Of a stretch of DNA of 64,000 nucleotides, positions 35,803 to 45,194 are shown one piece after another; position 1 is the first letter of the stretch, and every line of letters starts with the position of its first letter. The translations under genes and the position numbers were made by a program. Below the pieces are notes generated by a model. The model was not told the origin of the DNA, searched no databases, and saw only the letters and a program-made list of their open reading frames with translations. The stretch comes from CAWJMN01 sp963844055 (lineage in GTDB: Bacteria > Planctomycetota > Planctomycetia > Pirellulales > Pirellulaceae): contig CAWJMN010000001.1 in assembly GCA_963844055.1 (NCBI GenBank), positions 2,232,001 to 2,296,000 on the forward strand, in the 5' to 3' direction.

Positions 35803-38800
35803 CTACAGCTTTTCCAGCACTTCCAGTCGTTTCTTCGCTTCGGCGACAAGTTCGTGCTGAGGATGCTTCTCCACAACAAACTTGTAGAATCGCTTGGCGT
35901 CCGCGATCATCTTCTGTTTGGCTGCCGCATCTTGTAGCGTGGCGATCTGCACTTCCGCACAACGTCCGGCCTCATAGCCCGACTTGGCTTGCCAATTCTT
36001 GGTTTCTGGGCTCGCCGCTTCAACTCCATAGCCAAACATGGCTCGCTGGAATTCGCGAATCGCCTCATTGTGTTGCTTCTTCTCGAAGTAAAGCTCGCCC
36101 ATCATAAAGCGTGCCCGTGCACCGACTTGATCCCGAGACTTCGTGGCCGCCTGTTCAAAATCTTTCATCGCTTCATCAGGCTTGCCGAGATTCTGCTTGG
36201 CCCAAGCAAGTTCATACATCACTTCAGGCATCAGCGGCGTATCAGCGGCTTTTGTTGGAATGGTGGTTAGCAGGGCCGATGCCTCTTCCCATTGCTTCAA
36301 CTGATTGGCACATTGCCCGCCGTGAAGTAGCGTCAGTACCTCAATCGCCGGCGTGCTCGCTTTAACGCCCACAAGCGGTTTGTAAATCGCAAGTGCTTCG
36401 GCAAACTTGTTAAGCCGGAACAGACACTCCGCTTGCATGAAACGGCCATCCGGAGCCAAAGCCCCTTGAGGATTAGTGGTTAGCTGGGCCGTAAACGCTT
36501 TGTTCGCTTCGTCAAATTGCTTTTGCTGAAAGTGTGCCCAGCCCAGTTTGTATTCTGCTTTTTCGAGCAATTCGCCCGTTGGCTTTTTTGTTACAGCGGC
36601 CAGATACGACTTAGCGGCTTCGGGATAGTTCTTCTTTTCGTAGAAGTCTTCGCCGACATGGAACAATGCCTCCGTCGACAAACCGCTATTGGCATAGTCA
36701 TTGGCTAGTTTCGCAAAATAAGCAATCGCTTCTGGTCCCTTGTTTAGCGACTTGTTCGCCCAAGCAAGTTCATAAAGCACCTTGTCCCCACCGGCGTATT
36801 TAGCATCTGCGGTAAGCAAGGTCTCTAGCGTCTTAATCACGCCTGCAAAGTCCTGCTGCCCAACTTGAGCTAAGCCCAACTCATAAAGGGCGTCGCTTTG
36901 CTTCTCTCCAGCGGGTAGCCCCTTGATAACCGTTTGCAAATCTTCCGCCGCTCCTTTAAAGTCGGCCGTCTGACGCCGTGCGGATGCACGTGCAAACAGC
37001 GTGTCATTCGTCAATGCATGTTGCGGAAACTTGGTGAGTACTTCCGTGAATAAAGCGGCTGCTCCTGCGAAGTCTTTGCTGCGCATCAGTGCCCAGCCCT
37101 TGCCATAAACCGCATACGGGACAAACGCAGACATGGGATTAATCGCCGAGACCTTGTCGTACGCAGCACTAGCTCCAGCAAAATCATCCAGGGCAAAACA
37201 GGTTTCGCCCAAACGATATTGTGCTTGGTCAAGCGAGCCACTTGTTGGAAACTCTGCGATCAGCTTGGTTAACAGCGTCTTGGCCTCGGCATTCTTGTTC
37301 AGCTTCCGCTGTGCGCGAGCTAGGACAAGCATCGCTTCATCCGACTGACGCCATTTTGGATTGGCTGCCAAACTAGCGGTCAAAGCCGCCTCTGCCTCGG
37401 CTGTCTTGTCGGCATAAAACTGGCTGCTACCGATCAAAAACTGCGACTCTGCAATCGCATCAGGGGACTTAAGCGTTGCCAGCGAAGCTCCCAAGATTGC
37501 AATCGTCTCGGGGTACTTCTTCTGCAGGAACGCTGTCAGACCTTGACGAACTTTCCAAGTCTCAAGGTCTGCATGTTGTGGAAACGCTGTGGTCAATTCT
37601 TTGAAAAGCGCTTCGGCCTCGGGGTACTTTTTCAGCTGCAAATTACATTCGGCAGCAACGTACTTCACATCAGGCATTAGCTTGTCTTGAGGATAGGCTG
37701 TGACAAAAGCGCTGGTCGCTTTGAGCCCTTCTTCGTAGTTCTTCAGGTCCAGTGCTGCAAACGCCGCATTGTATTGAGCCTGTGGGGCTAGCTCATGTTT
37801 CGGTTCGGCAGTGGCAAATTGCTGATAAGCCACCATCGATTCTGCCCGGCGTTCGGGGATTTCAAACAGGGCATCGGCGGCATCCATTTTCAAATTGCCC
37901 GCAAATGGACTGGTTGGTACCGCAGCCAAGCCTTTGGCGGCCGTAGCCGCAGCTTCGGTAAACTTTTTCTGTTTCAGCTGAACACGTGACAGCCAATGCG
38001 AAGCCTCTGCAACACCATTGCCGCCGGCTGCAATCGCTTTGCTCAGCCAGTTGACAGCATCATCCCACTTTTCGGTTCGATAAAACCACCGCCCTGCCGA
38101 TAGCGATGCTTCGGCGACGAGCGTAGATTGTGGAAACGTTGTAGCGACTTTCGCATAGGTAGCCGCAGCTTCCGCGTACTTTTCTTGCTTGGCTTCGCAA
38201 AAGGCCTGACGCATCAGCGCCGCATCTGCCGAGGGAAAGCCCGGAACAGCAGCGACTTCGGCAAAGGCAGTCGCCGCGACGGCAAAGTTGCCCGCTTGAA
38301 GCACCGTTTCAGCCTTGCGCATCTTCACTTCCGCAACAAGCTTGTGTTGCGGAAACTCTTTCAGGAATAGGTCGTACGTGGCCCCGGCCTCGGGATACTT
38401 GTTGAGCTCTTCTTGCGCGACGCCCAAGGCATACAGAGCATCACCACGGCGTACCGACTTTTCTAGTCCAGCCGTGGAGATCAACGCGGAGTAGGCCGCA
38501 ACCGCTTCAGCACGCTTTCCTTGTGAATAATACGCTTCGCCCTGGTAAAACAGCGCTTCATCTAAGTGCTTCGACTTGGGAAAGCTTTTTACCAAGGTGC
38601 CGTAATTATCTGCGGCCGAAGCAAAAAACTCCGGCTTGCCACCGACAGCGAGCGAGTACTGACTGCTCAGCGAGGTTAAGCCAAGAATCCTCCAGCCATT
38701 CAAACTTGGGATAGTTGGTGATTACTCCCTGAAAAGTTGCTGCCGCCTTATCGAACTGCTTCTCTTGAAGCTGGCAAATCCCCAGGTAGTATGCTGCCTT

Positions 38801-39043
38801 CGCAGCCAACGGATCCTTAGGGAATGCCTTCAGAAAGCTCTCCCATTCCGTAATCGCAAGGTCAAACGATTGGTTGTTCTGAAAGTTGGCAGCGGTGACA
38901 AAAGCTTGCTTGGCTTCAGCCGACGATTCCGCCGCAGCCTCTTGCGCGGTCAGCGTACTTACCGACCAGCAAAATGCCAAAGTCAACAAAACAAGTTTGC
39001 AGATCGCGCTCACGGCGAATTGCCTATTGCTTCGTCCAGCCAT
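35803..39043 (-). CDS. Large exported TPR protein, frameshifted at 38665-38671
   Basis: Begins at ATG 39043 after GGGGAGAGAGGAAGCG, with a signal peptide ('LVLLTLAFCWSVSTLTAQE'). About 26 tetratricopeptide-like repeats follow, each near 36 residues with 'FP.S.L..EA.Y..G' patterns. The frame breaks at GCTGAGC (GCTCAGC on the + strand, 38665-38671): upstream '…EWLEDSWLNLA', downstream 'SSQYSLAVGGKPEFFASAADNY'. Replacing the site with GCTAGC gives a continuous protein of about 1,080 residues. It is the first gene of the TPR-exbB-exbD-TonB-like operon and probably forms a periplasmic scaffold. YbgF/CpoB TPR proteins play such a role in the Tol system. Confidence 0.85.
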
Positions 39044-39524
39044 CGCTTCCTCTCTCCCCAGGTGTTCAACACAGTCCCAATTGTTCTCTGCCATTCCAGA
39101 CCAGCAAATGCCCCATCTCCCAAAAAGCAAAATCCCAAACGAATAATACTTACAGGGGGTGCTTTTGCGGCCTCTTCCAACCAATCATTCTACACGACAG
39201 ATTCGCTATCGCCGCCATGTCCATTCAGGCATTGTTGGTTACAGAACGGCCATCTGTTACAAGTGATCCGGCCGGTGATACTTAACGAGAGGGAGATTTG
39301 CGGAAGTTTTTAGCGCTTATTTGCCGTGAACTGGACATCCAGGGCCTGTGTGGGCGATAAAACACAACGACTTTGATTGACCGGCTAGAATGGGCGGACT
39401 GGGTAGGATTCGGCGTGACTGAACGGGTGTCAGTGAAGCTACGCAGGCAATCGCGGGCGCCGGCAGTTTTAGCAACGATTTAAGCCCCAGTTTGGTTGGC
39501 TCCCCCTAATAGAAAAAACATCGA
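39044..39524. other. Divergent intergenic region, TPR operon / epimerase
   Basis: About 480 bases with no convincing gene, RNA or repeat. It should contain the promoters of both the envelope operon and the epimerase gene. No clear promoter boxes recognised. Confidence 0.4.
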
Positions 39525-40493
39525 ATGGCCAATGTTCTCGTAACGGGCGGTGCTGGCTTTATCGGATCGCATCTGGTGGAGCGGCTTTTGGAAGCCGGTG
39601 ATGTTGTCACGGTCGTAGATGACTACTCGACAAGCGCCCCAGCCAACCTTTTGCATGTGGCTAACAACCCGCGGTTGAATCTTGTACGCGGTTCGGCCGG
39701 CGATGCAAGCGTTGTGCTGCCATGCATTGCAAACGCGGATGTGATTTACCATTTGGCCGCCGCAGTAGGCGTTGCACTGATTGCGAAAGAGCCGCTTCAA
39801 ACGATCGAACGCAACGTCTATCCCACGCAGCTACTTTTGAAAGAGGCCAGCCGCCTTTTCCAAGAGGGAAAGCCGCTGCGTTTTTTCCTCGCCAGCACCA
39901 GCGAGGTTTACGGCAAGAATCCCAAAGCGGTCTGGAACGAAGAAGACGATCTCGTTTTCGGAAGTACCACTCGGCCACGTTGGTCTTACGGTGCTTCGAA
40001 GGCCATCGACGAATTTCTGGCGCTGGCCTGCTCTCGTCAGTACGGCCTTCCTGTTGTGATTGGCCGGTTCTTTAATGTGGTGGGACCTCGGCAGAGCGGT
40101 GCCTATGGTATGGTCTTGCCACGCTTCATCGCTGCGGCAAAAGCGGGGCGACCGCTCTTGGTTCACGACGACGGAAACCAGACTCGATGTTTTGCGCACG
40201 TGAACGAAGTGGTGGATTCCGTCCTTGCGCTCATGAAGATCGAAGAGTCCGTCGGACGCGTCTTCAATATTGGAAGTGACCAGCCCATTTCAATTTTGGA
40301 ACTGGCGAAGCACGTGATTGCGGTTTGTAAATCCAACTCCAAGATTGAATTTCAAACCTACACGCAAGCGTATGACAGCGAATTTGAAGACATCCGCCAT
40401 CGTGTCCCCGATTTGACCCGGCTCAAAAGCACCATTGGCTTTTCACCGCGGGGAGACCTTACCGCCATTATCGAGGACTGCCTAAAGAGCTAG
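39525..40493 (+). CDS. NAD-dependent sugar-nucleotide epimerase/dehydratase
   Basis: A 322-residue extended short-chain dehydrogenase. It has the glycine-rich 'VTGGAGFIGSHLVERLL', the Thr/Ser in 'FLASTSEVYGKNP', the catalytic YxxxK in 'WSYGASKAIDEFLAL', and 'GRFFNVVGPRQSGAYG'. This pattern fits UDP-glucose 4-epimerase-like or UDP-glucuronate decarboxylase-like enzymes, and the substrate cannot be fixed by eye. It would act in the cytoplasm in surface polysaccharide synthesis. The stop codon lies inside a perfect hairpin. No glycosyltransferase is adjacent. Confidence 0.9.
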   Translation: MANVLVTGGAGFIGSHLVERLLEAGDVVTVVDDYSTSAPANLLHVANNPRLNLVRGSAGDASVVLPCIANADVIYHLAAAVGVALIAKEPLQTIERNVYPTQLLLKEASRLFQEGKPLRFFLASTSEVYGKNPKAVWNEEDDLVFGSTTRPRWSYGASKAIDEFLALACSRQYGLPVVIGRFFNVVGPRQSGAYGMVLPRFIAAAKAGRPLLVHDDGNQTRCFAHVNEVVDSVLALMKIEESVGRVFNIGSDQPISILELAKHVIAVCKSNSKIEFQTYTQAYDSEFEDIRHRVPDLTRLKSTIGFSPRGDLTAIIEDCLKS

Positions 40494-40500
40494 GCAGTCC
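40475..40500 (+). repeat. Perfect 10-bp hairpin covering the epimerase stop codon
   Basis: GGACTGCCTA at 40475-40484 pairs with TAGGCAGTCC at 40491-40500, with a 6-base loop. The second arm begins with the TAG stop. No T tract follows, so it is more likely an mRNA end protector than a terminator. Confidence 0.55.
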
Positions 40501-40532
40501 CCAGGAAATGAAACTAGCCGAGAGTTGCCTGA

Positions 40533-42767
40533 CTATTTCAGCAACTCTGCAAGCGTTTGTTGCACGGCATCTTTACCGGTAACAGGATTGACCACCAGCG
40601 ATTTGCTGGCACCGGCCGCACCAAATACTTGGTTGGCAACGGCGAGGTCTTCTCCCTTTTCGCCAAACACGACCGTGGTCGACGGAGCGGAAAGTGCAAC
40701 CAGTGCAGGAATGTCGCCATATTTTGCACCACCGACCATGAAGTTGACGTCGTGATAGTCCGTCAGCTTGGCAAAGCGGAAGCCATTGGTTTCGGCAAAA
40801 GTCCGATTGACGACCGGTCCAGCAATGGCGCGAGCGGCGACCGCGATTGGTCCCATCTCGGCCAGCCCAACGAGGTCGATCTGCTTGGGCTTCTCATCAT
40901 GCCCGGCACAAAAGGAGACGGCCGTTAGACAGTCGTGTACCCGTTGGACAAACAGCGTGTGGTTATAGCCAAAGGTAAACGCAGCGGCTTCTCGCGGGTT
41001 AGCTACTTTGCGAGTTCGGGTAATCGCTTGGCCATCTGCCAGCGACTCACCTTGGAATAGCATGTCGATGCCGCAAACGGCCGAACCTTGCTTAATCAAT
41101 TGTCGCACTGCCTCGACAGGTTCGCCTGCATCGTCAACAAGTCCCCCCTTGCCTTCAGGCGACAACCAAATCACTACCTTGCCATTCCAAGATTGCTTGG
41201 GGTAATAGAACAGCACAGGAACTTCTTCGCCGCGTGACTTGTTGCGAAGTAGCGCCACATAGCGAGAGTAACCATTGAACTCTTTCTCTTCCTTGAGATC
41301 GTATTCAATCTCTTTGCTGTTAGGCAAATCACGCCCAATGATCGCACGGAATCCGCCACCTACTACCTCACGCCATTTGTCGAGCGATGCGGAATCTTTA
41401 GGAAGCAAAGCTGCCAGTTGCTTTTCGGAGGCGGCATTCATCGTCGATAGCAATTGCTTTTCGAACGCATCACCAGAGGGGGGCTTGGGATGTGCAATAT
41501 CCCACACCGTTAGCTGAGGAATTTCGAGGCGATTGTAGTCTTCTTCAACGACAGGTTCTTCGAGTCCCAATTTGAAGTGCTTGTTGACGAACTGATACAT
41601 CGCCGACCGCGAGACATAGTTATAGTTGTGAACAAAATGAGTCAGGTCGATCAGTTCCACATTGTTTTCAGCACCAAGCCGTTTCCAGTGGGCCTTCATT
41701 TCAGGGAAGCCCTTCGTGCGCATCTCTTTGGTCCAGTCATTGGCCGTGGTGCAGGCCATGGGCTTAGGTGCAAACAGCGAGGCAAGTTCAATGTTGCCCG
41801 TGTCTACACGCAAAAGGCTCGTGTTTTCGCACGTGCAGCCACCTTGCATCGAGGTAGAAACCATTACCGCAGGGACCGCGAGGGTAATCCGTGGATCGAT
41901 AGCTGCAAGCATGAACGACTGCGTTCCGCCACCGCTGGCACCGGTGATACCGATTCGAGTATTGTCGATTTCCGGCTGAGAAAGCAAAAAGTCAAGCGAG
42001 CGAACAGAGTTCCAAGTTTGAAGTCCCATGACCGATTGTAGGTGGGCTTCGGCTTGAGGACTAAAAAGACCCCAATTAGTCGCGGAGTTCATTTCAGGGC
42101 GTTGCTGCTTAAAGCGGTGAGCAACATCCATCGAAAGCTGACGACTATCGCAATAGCCGATCATGTCGTAATGGAAAACGACGACACCCATGCGTGCCAG
42201 TTGAACGCATAGCGACTGCATGAGGCTACGGCCGCCGTTTTCAAATCGCTCAGCACCGATCACGATCTCTTTGCGAACGCCAAGGCGCCCCGTATCAATA
42301 AAGCGTGCTTCTTCCCAGTGCCCGTGGGCAAACAGCATTCCGGGAAGTTTGCCGGTGCGACCCTTCGGCTTGTAGAGATTCCCCGTTACAAAGAAACCGG
42401 GAGTGCTTTCGAAATAGACCTTTTCAACCGTGTAGTCACCTTGGTCGGTGGCGCCATGCACTACCGCGTTCAAAGGAGTCTTCTCTGGCATGGGCCAAAG
42501 GCCTTGCGAGACCAGCACTTGGCGGCGCAATTCACTCGCCCGCTTTTCCCAGGCTTCATTGCTGGAAGGCGGCGTCCAGGGGAAATAGCCGTCGTAATCC
42601 TTCGGAGGTTGTAGGCGAGCATCCGCAGGAAGCGATCCCGCAGGTAATGCCCGCGGTGCAGCATCCCCCTTGGCCGCATCAGCAGCGGACGCCATGGAAC
42701 CCATGGCCAAAATGCCAGCAACCAGCCATGCGGCAGATAGCTTTCCAGACAAAGCACGCAGTATCAT
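40533..42767 (-). CDS. Secreted two-domain alpha/beta hydrolase (acetylxylan-esterase-like)
   Basis: A 744-residue exported protein, with a signal peptide ending at about 'GSMASAADA'. The first domain is an alpha/beta hydrolase of the acetylxylan esterase/glucuronoyl esterase kind, with the nucleophile serine in 'GITGASGGGTQSFMLAAIDP' near residue 290 and an oxyanion region in 'LPGMLFAHGHWEE'. The second half ('VPVLFYYPKQSWNGKVVIWL') resembles another alpha/beta domain without a clear nucleophile. It would act on plant or algal polysaccharides outside the cytoplasm. The start is the ATG at 42767 after GAAGGAG. Stop is 40 bases from the convergent epimerase. Confidence 0.8.
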   Translation of the reverse strand: MILRALSGKLSAAWLVAGILAMGSMASAADAAKGDAAPRALPAGSLPADARLQPPKDYDGYFPWTPPSSNEAWEKRASELRRQVLVSQGLWPMPEKTPLNAVVHGATDQGDYTVEKVYFESTPGFFVTGNLYKPKGRTGKLPGMLFAHGHWEEARFIDTGRLGVRKEIVIGAERFENGGRSLMQSLCVQLARMGVVVFHYDMIGYCDSRQLSMDVAHRFKQQRPEMNSATNWGLFSPQAEAHLQSVMGLQTWNSVRSLDFLLSQPEIDNTRIGITGASGGGTQSFMLAAIDPRITLAVPAVMVSTSMQGGCTCENTSLLRVDTGNIELASLFAPKPMACTTANDWTKEMRTKGFPEMKAHWKRLGAENNVELIDLTHFVHNYNYVSRSAMYQFVNKHFKLGLEEPVVEEDYNRLEIPQLTVWDIAHPKPPSGDAFEKQLLSTMNAASEKQLAALLPKDSASLDKWREVVGGGFRAIIGRDLPNSKEIEYDLKEEKEFNGYSRYVALLRNKSRGEEVPVLFYYPKQSWNGKVVIWLSPEGKGGLVDDAGEPVEAVRQLIKQGSAVCGIDMLFQGESLADGQAITRTRKVANPREAAAFTFGYNHTLFVQRVHDCLTAVSFCAGHDEKPKQIDLVGLAEMGPIAVAARAIAGPVVNRTFAETNGFRFAKLTDYHDVNFMVGGAKYGDIPALVALSAPSTTVVFGEKGEDLAVANQVFGAAGASKSLVVNPVTGKDAVQQTLAELLK

Positions 42768-42868
42768 CAAGCACTCCTTCGTGTACGTTTAAAACGACGG
42801 TTAAGAATGCTCGTAGTGTAAAGTACGCGCCTGGCGAATTCCAGCATTTGGGCCAAGAAAACCGTCTG

Positions 42869-44002
42869 CTAGTTTTCTCGCTCACGAAGGGGACGCCAAG
42901 TCTTGCCGGTTGGCCCAATATAAATGGAGCGTGGGCGAATGAGTCGATTGTTTGCCGCTTGTTCCATCGCATGAGCGCCCCACCCAGAAACTCGCGCCAT
43001 CACAAACAGCGGCGTAAACATCGGCGCATCAAAGCCTAGATAGTGGTACACCCGCGCACAGGGCCAATCCACGTTAGGATGCATTCCTTTCTTGGCCTTC
43101 ATTTCTTCTTCAATCGCTTTGGCGACCTGTTCCAGCGTGGCGTCAGCCGGTCCACGCGTCAGTTGAGCTGCATACTTGGCAAGCACTACCGCGCGAGGGT
43201 CTTCATGCTTATAGACTCGGTGCCCAAAGCCCATGATGCGCCGCTTTGTCGCAAAGGCCTGATCGATCCATGCCTTTACGTTCTCTAATGCGCCAATCTC
43301 TAGCAGGTCAGCCAATGCTCGTTCATTCGCCCCACCATGCAGCGACCCCTTCAGTGCGCCGATTCCGCCAATGATCGCAGAGTATAAGTCGGAACGGGTC
43401 GAAGTAATCGCGCGTGTTACAAAGGTCGAAGCGTTAAACTCATGTTCCGCATAAAGGATCAGCGTTAAATCCAGCGTCTTCACTTCTGTCGCGGTTGGCA
43501 TGGCCCTTTGTACCTGCCACAGGAAGTTACGTGCCAAATAGCAGGACTCTCCCGAGAATTCTAGAGCAGGGGGCAGGTCTCCGCAGTTTTGCAGGTTGTA
43601 CCAAGTTGCAAGGATCGTTGGCACAGAGGCCAAAATCCGTTCGGCATGGGAGTAACGTTCTTGCGGCGTAGCCTCGGGCGACTCAGGAAAGAAATGGCTT
43701 ACAAGGCTCACCCCAGTTCGAAGCACATCCATGGGGAGTGTGTCTGGGGGAAGCTTGGCGAGGATCTCGCCAATCGCTGGCGGCAGTACAGAGAGCGATG
43801 CCAGTCGTTCTTGAAAGTCTTGAAGCTGCATTTCGGTTGGCAGTTCGCCATAGAGGAGCAAATAAGCCACCTCTTCAAAATGCGCATGCTCGGCAAGGTC
43901 TTCAATCGAATAGCCGCGATACACGAGGCCGGTATCTAAGGTGCAAATCGCAGTTTCGCCGGCAACAACGTTCTCTAGGCCAGGCGAGTAGGCTTCCGTC
44001 AT
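42869..44002 (-). CDS. Citrate synthase family, probably 2-methylcitrate synthase
   Basis: Condenses acetyl-CoA or propionyl-CoA with oxaloacetate. The 377-residue protein has the catalytic histidines in 'LHGGANERALADLLEIG' and 'IMGFGHRVYKHEDPRA', and the N-terminal 'LVYRGYSIEDLAEHAHFEEV'. The length fits the short bacterial/PrpC class rather than the 430-residue allosteric type. It lies 87 bases after prpB on the same strand, which supports a methylcitrate role, but sequence alone does not separate GltA from PrpC. Confidence 0.9.
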   Translation of the reverse strand: MTEAYSPGLENVVAGETAICTLDTGLVYRGYSIEDLAEHAHFEEVAYLLLYGELPTEMQLQDFQERLASLSVLPPAIGEILAKLPPDTLPMDVLRTGVSLVSHFFPESPEATPQERYSHAERILASVPTILATWYNLQNCGDLPPALEFSGESCYLARNFLWQVQRAMPTATEVKTLDLTLILYAEHEFNASTFVTRAITSTRSDLYSAIIGGIGALKGSLHGGANERALADLLEIGALENVKAWIDQAFATKRRIMGFGHRVYKHEDPRAVVLAKYAAQLTRGPADATLEQVAKAIEEEMKAKKGMHPNVDWPCARVYHYLGFDAPMFTPLFVMARVSGWGAHAMEQAANNRLIRPRSIYIGPTGKTWRPLREREN

Positions 44003-44089
44003 AGCGATTTTCCTTTTGTAGCAACGTGGTAGTGGATGATTCGCAAACGCAATCCTACCAAGGTTGGTAAGGGAGCCTAAGAAGCAATA

Positions 44090-44974
44090 CTATTGCTCCC
44101 AAAGGGACTCGCCCCCCATCATTTGTCGATCGCGCTCTTCAAAGTCTTGATAGTCAATCAGGTCGTATAGCTCTTCGCGTGTTTGCATTAGGTCAAGTAT
44201 GCTCGCCTGCGAACCTTCGCTGGCAATCACTCCGAGCGCCGCCTCAGCGGCTCGCAGCATCACCCTTTGCAACGTTACTGGATAGAGTACGGCCGCATAA
44301 CCCAGTTCGGAGAGTTCTTCGAGGGTAAGCAGAGGGCTTTTTCCGAATTCGGTCATGTTCGCAACCAGCGGGACGGAAATGGCTTCTGCAAAAGTCTCGA
44401 ATTCCTTCTTCGTCGCGAGTGCTTCAGGAAAGATCCATTCAGCCCCAGCGTCGATATACCGTTTGGCCCGACCAATCGCAGCTTCCATTCCTTCCGAGTC
44501 ACGAGCATCGGTTCGAGCAATGATGATGGGATTGCCCGGGGCTTGGGCCGATGAGGCGGTGCGCAGCTTTTGGCACATCTCCTCCGCAGGAATGAGCGTC
44601 TTTCCACTGAGGTGGCCGCATCGCTTGGGAAGTTGTTGGTCTTCGAGTTGAATGGCTGCTGCGCCGGCCCGACCTAGTTCGATCACCGTACGCTCGACAT
44701 GCAGCGGCCCACCAAACCCGGTGTCCGCATCCACGATCATCGGGATCTCAATCCTTCTGGTGATCACGCCAACTGCTTGGGTCAGTTCGGTCAGGGTAAA
44801 CAGGCCAATGTCTGGAATGGCCAAATTGCCCGAGGCAAAAGCAGCCCCCGAAAAGTAGCAAGCTTGAAAGCCCGTCCGTTCGACAATTCGCGCCACCAGT
44901 GCCGAGTTAACGCCGGGCACCTGCAAAATGGAGTCCGTCACGATTTCGCGAAGCGACTGGGAAGGAGTCTTCAT
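44090..44974 (-). CDS. prpB: 2-Methylisocitrate lyase
   Basis: Cleaves 2-methylisocitrate to pyruvate and succinate in the methylcitrate cycle of propionate use. The 294-residue PEP-mutase/isocitrate-lyase-fold protein has the catalytic cysteine in 'KRCGHLSGK', metal ligands in 'MIVDADTGFGGP' and 'IQLEDQ', and 'IIARTDARDSEGMEAAIGRA'. The open frame extends back to 45229, but the ATG at 44974 matches the family start and length (E. coli PrpB 296). It is upstream of the citrate/methylcitrate synthase gene, so a prp operon is likely. prpD is not in the window. Confidence 0.93.
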   Translation of the reverse strand: MKTPSQSLREIVTDSILQVPGVNSALVARIVERTGFQACYFSGAAFASGNLAIPDIGLFTLTELTQAVGVITRRIEIPMIVDADTGFGGPLHVERTVIELGRAGAAAIQLEDQQLPKRCGHLSGKTLIPAEEMCQKLRTASSAQAPGNPIIIARTDARDSEGMEAAIGRAKRYIDAGAEWIFPEALATKKEFETFAEAISVPLVANMTEFGKSPLLTLEELSELGYAAVLYPVTLQRVMLRAAEAALGVIASEGSQASILDLMQTREELYDLIDYQDFEERDRQMMGGESLWEQ

Positions 44975-45194
44975 AGAATCGGATTGTTGAGCAGGCCAGT
45001 AGAATCCGCAACCAAAGCCGACTGCGGAATATATGCATCTGTCCTTGTTATACCTGATCGTGATTGGCGTTGATAATCCCTTGAAGGCGTTGGATAGGGA
45101 GATGCTTGCGTGCCGTAGAGCAAAACAAGCAAAAACGCTACATTGGACATCTCCGAGTTCTTGTGCAGCCGTGGGCAAATCTTGCGGAATTGTG

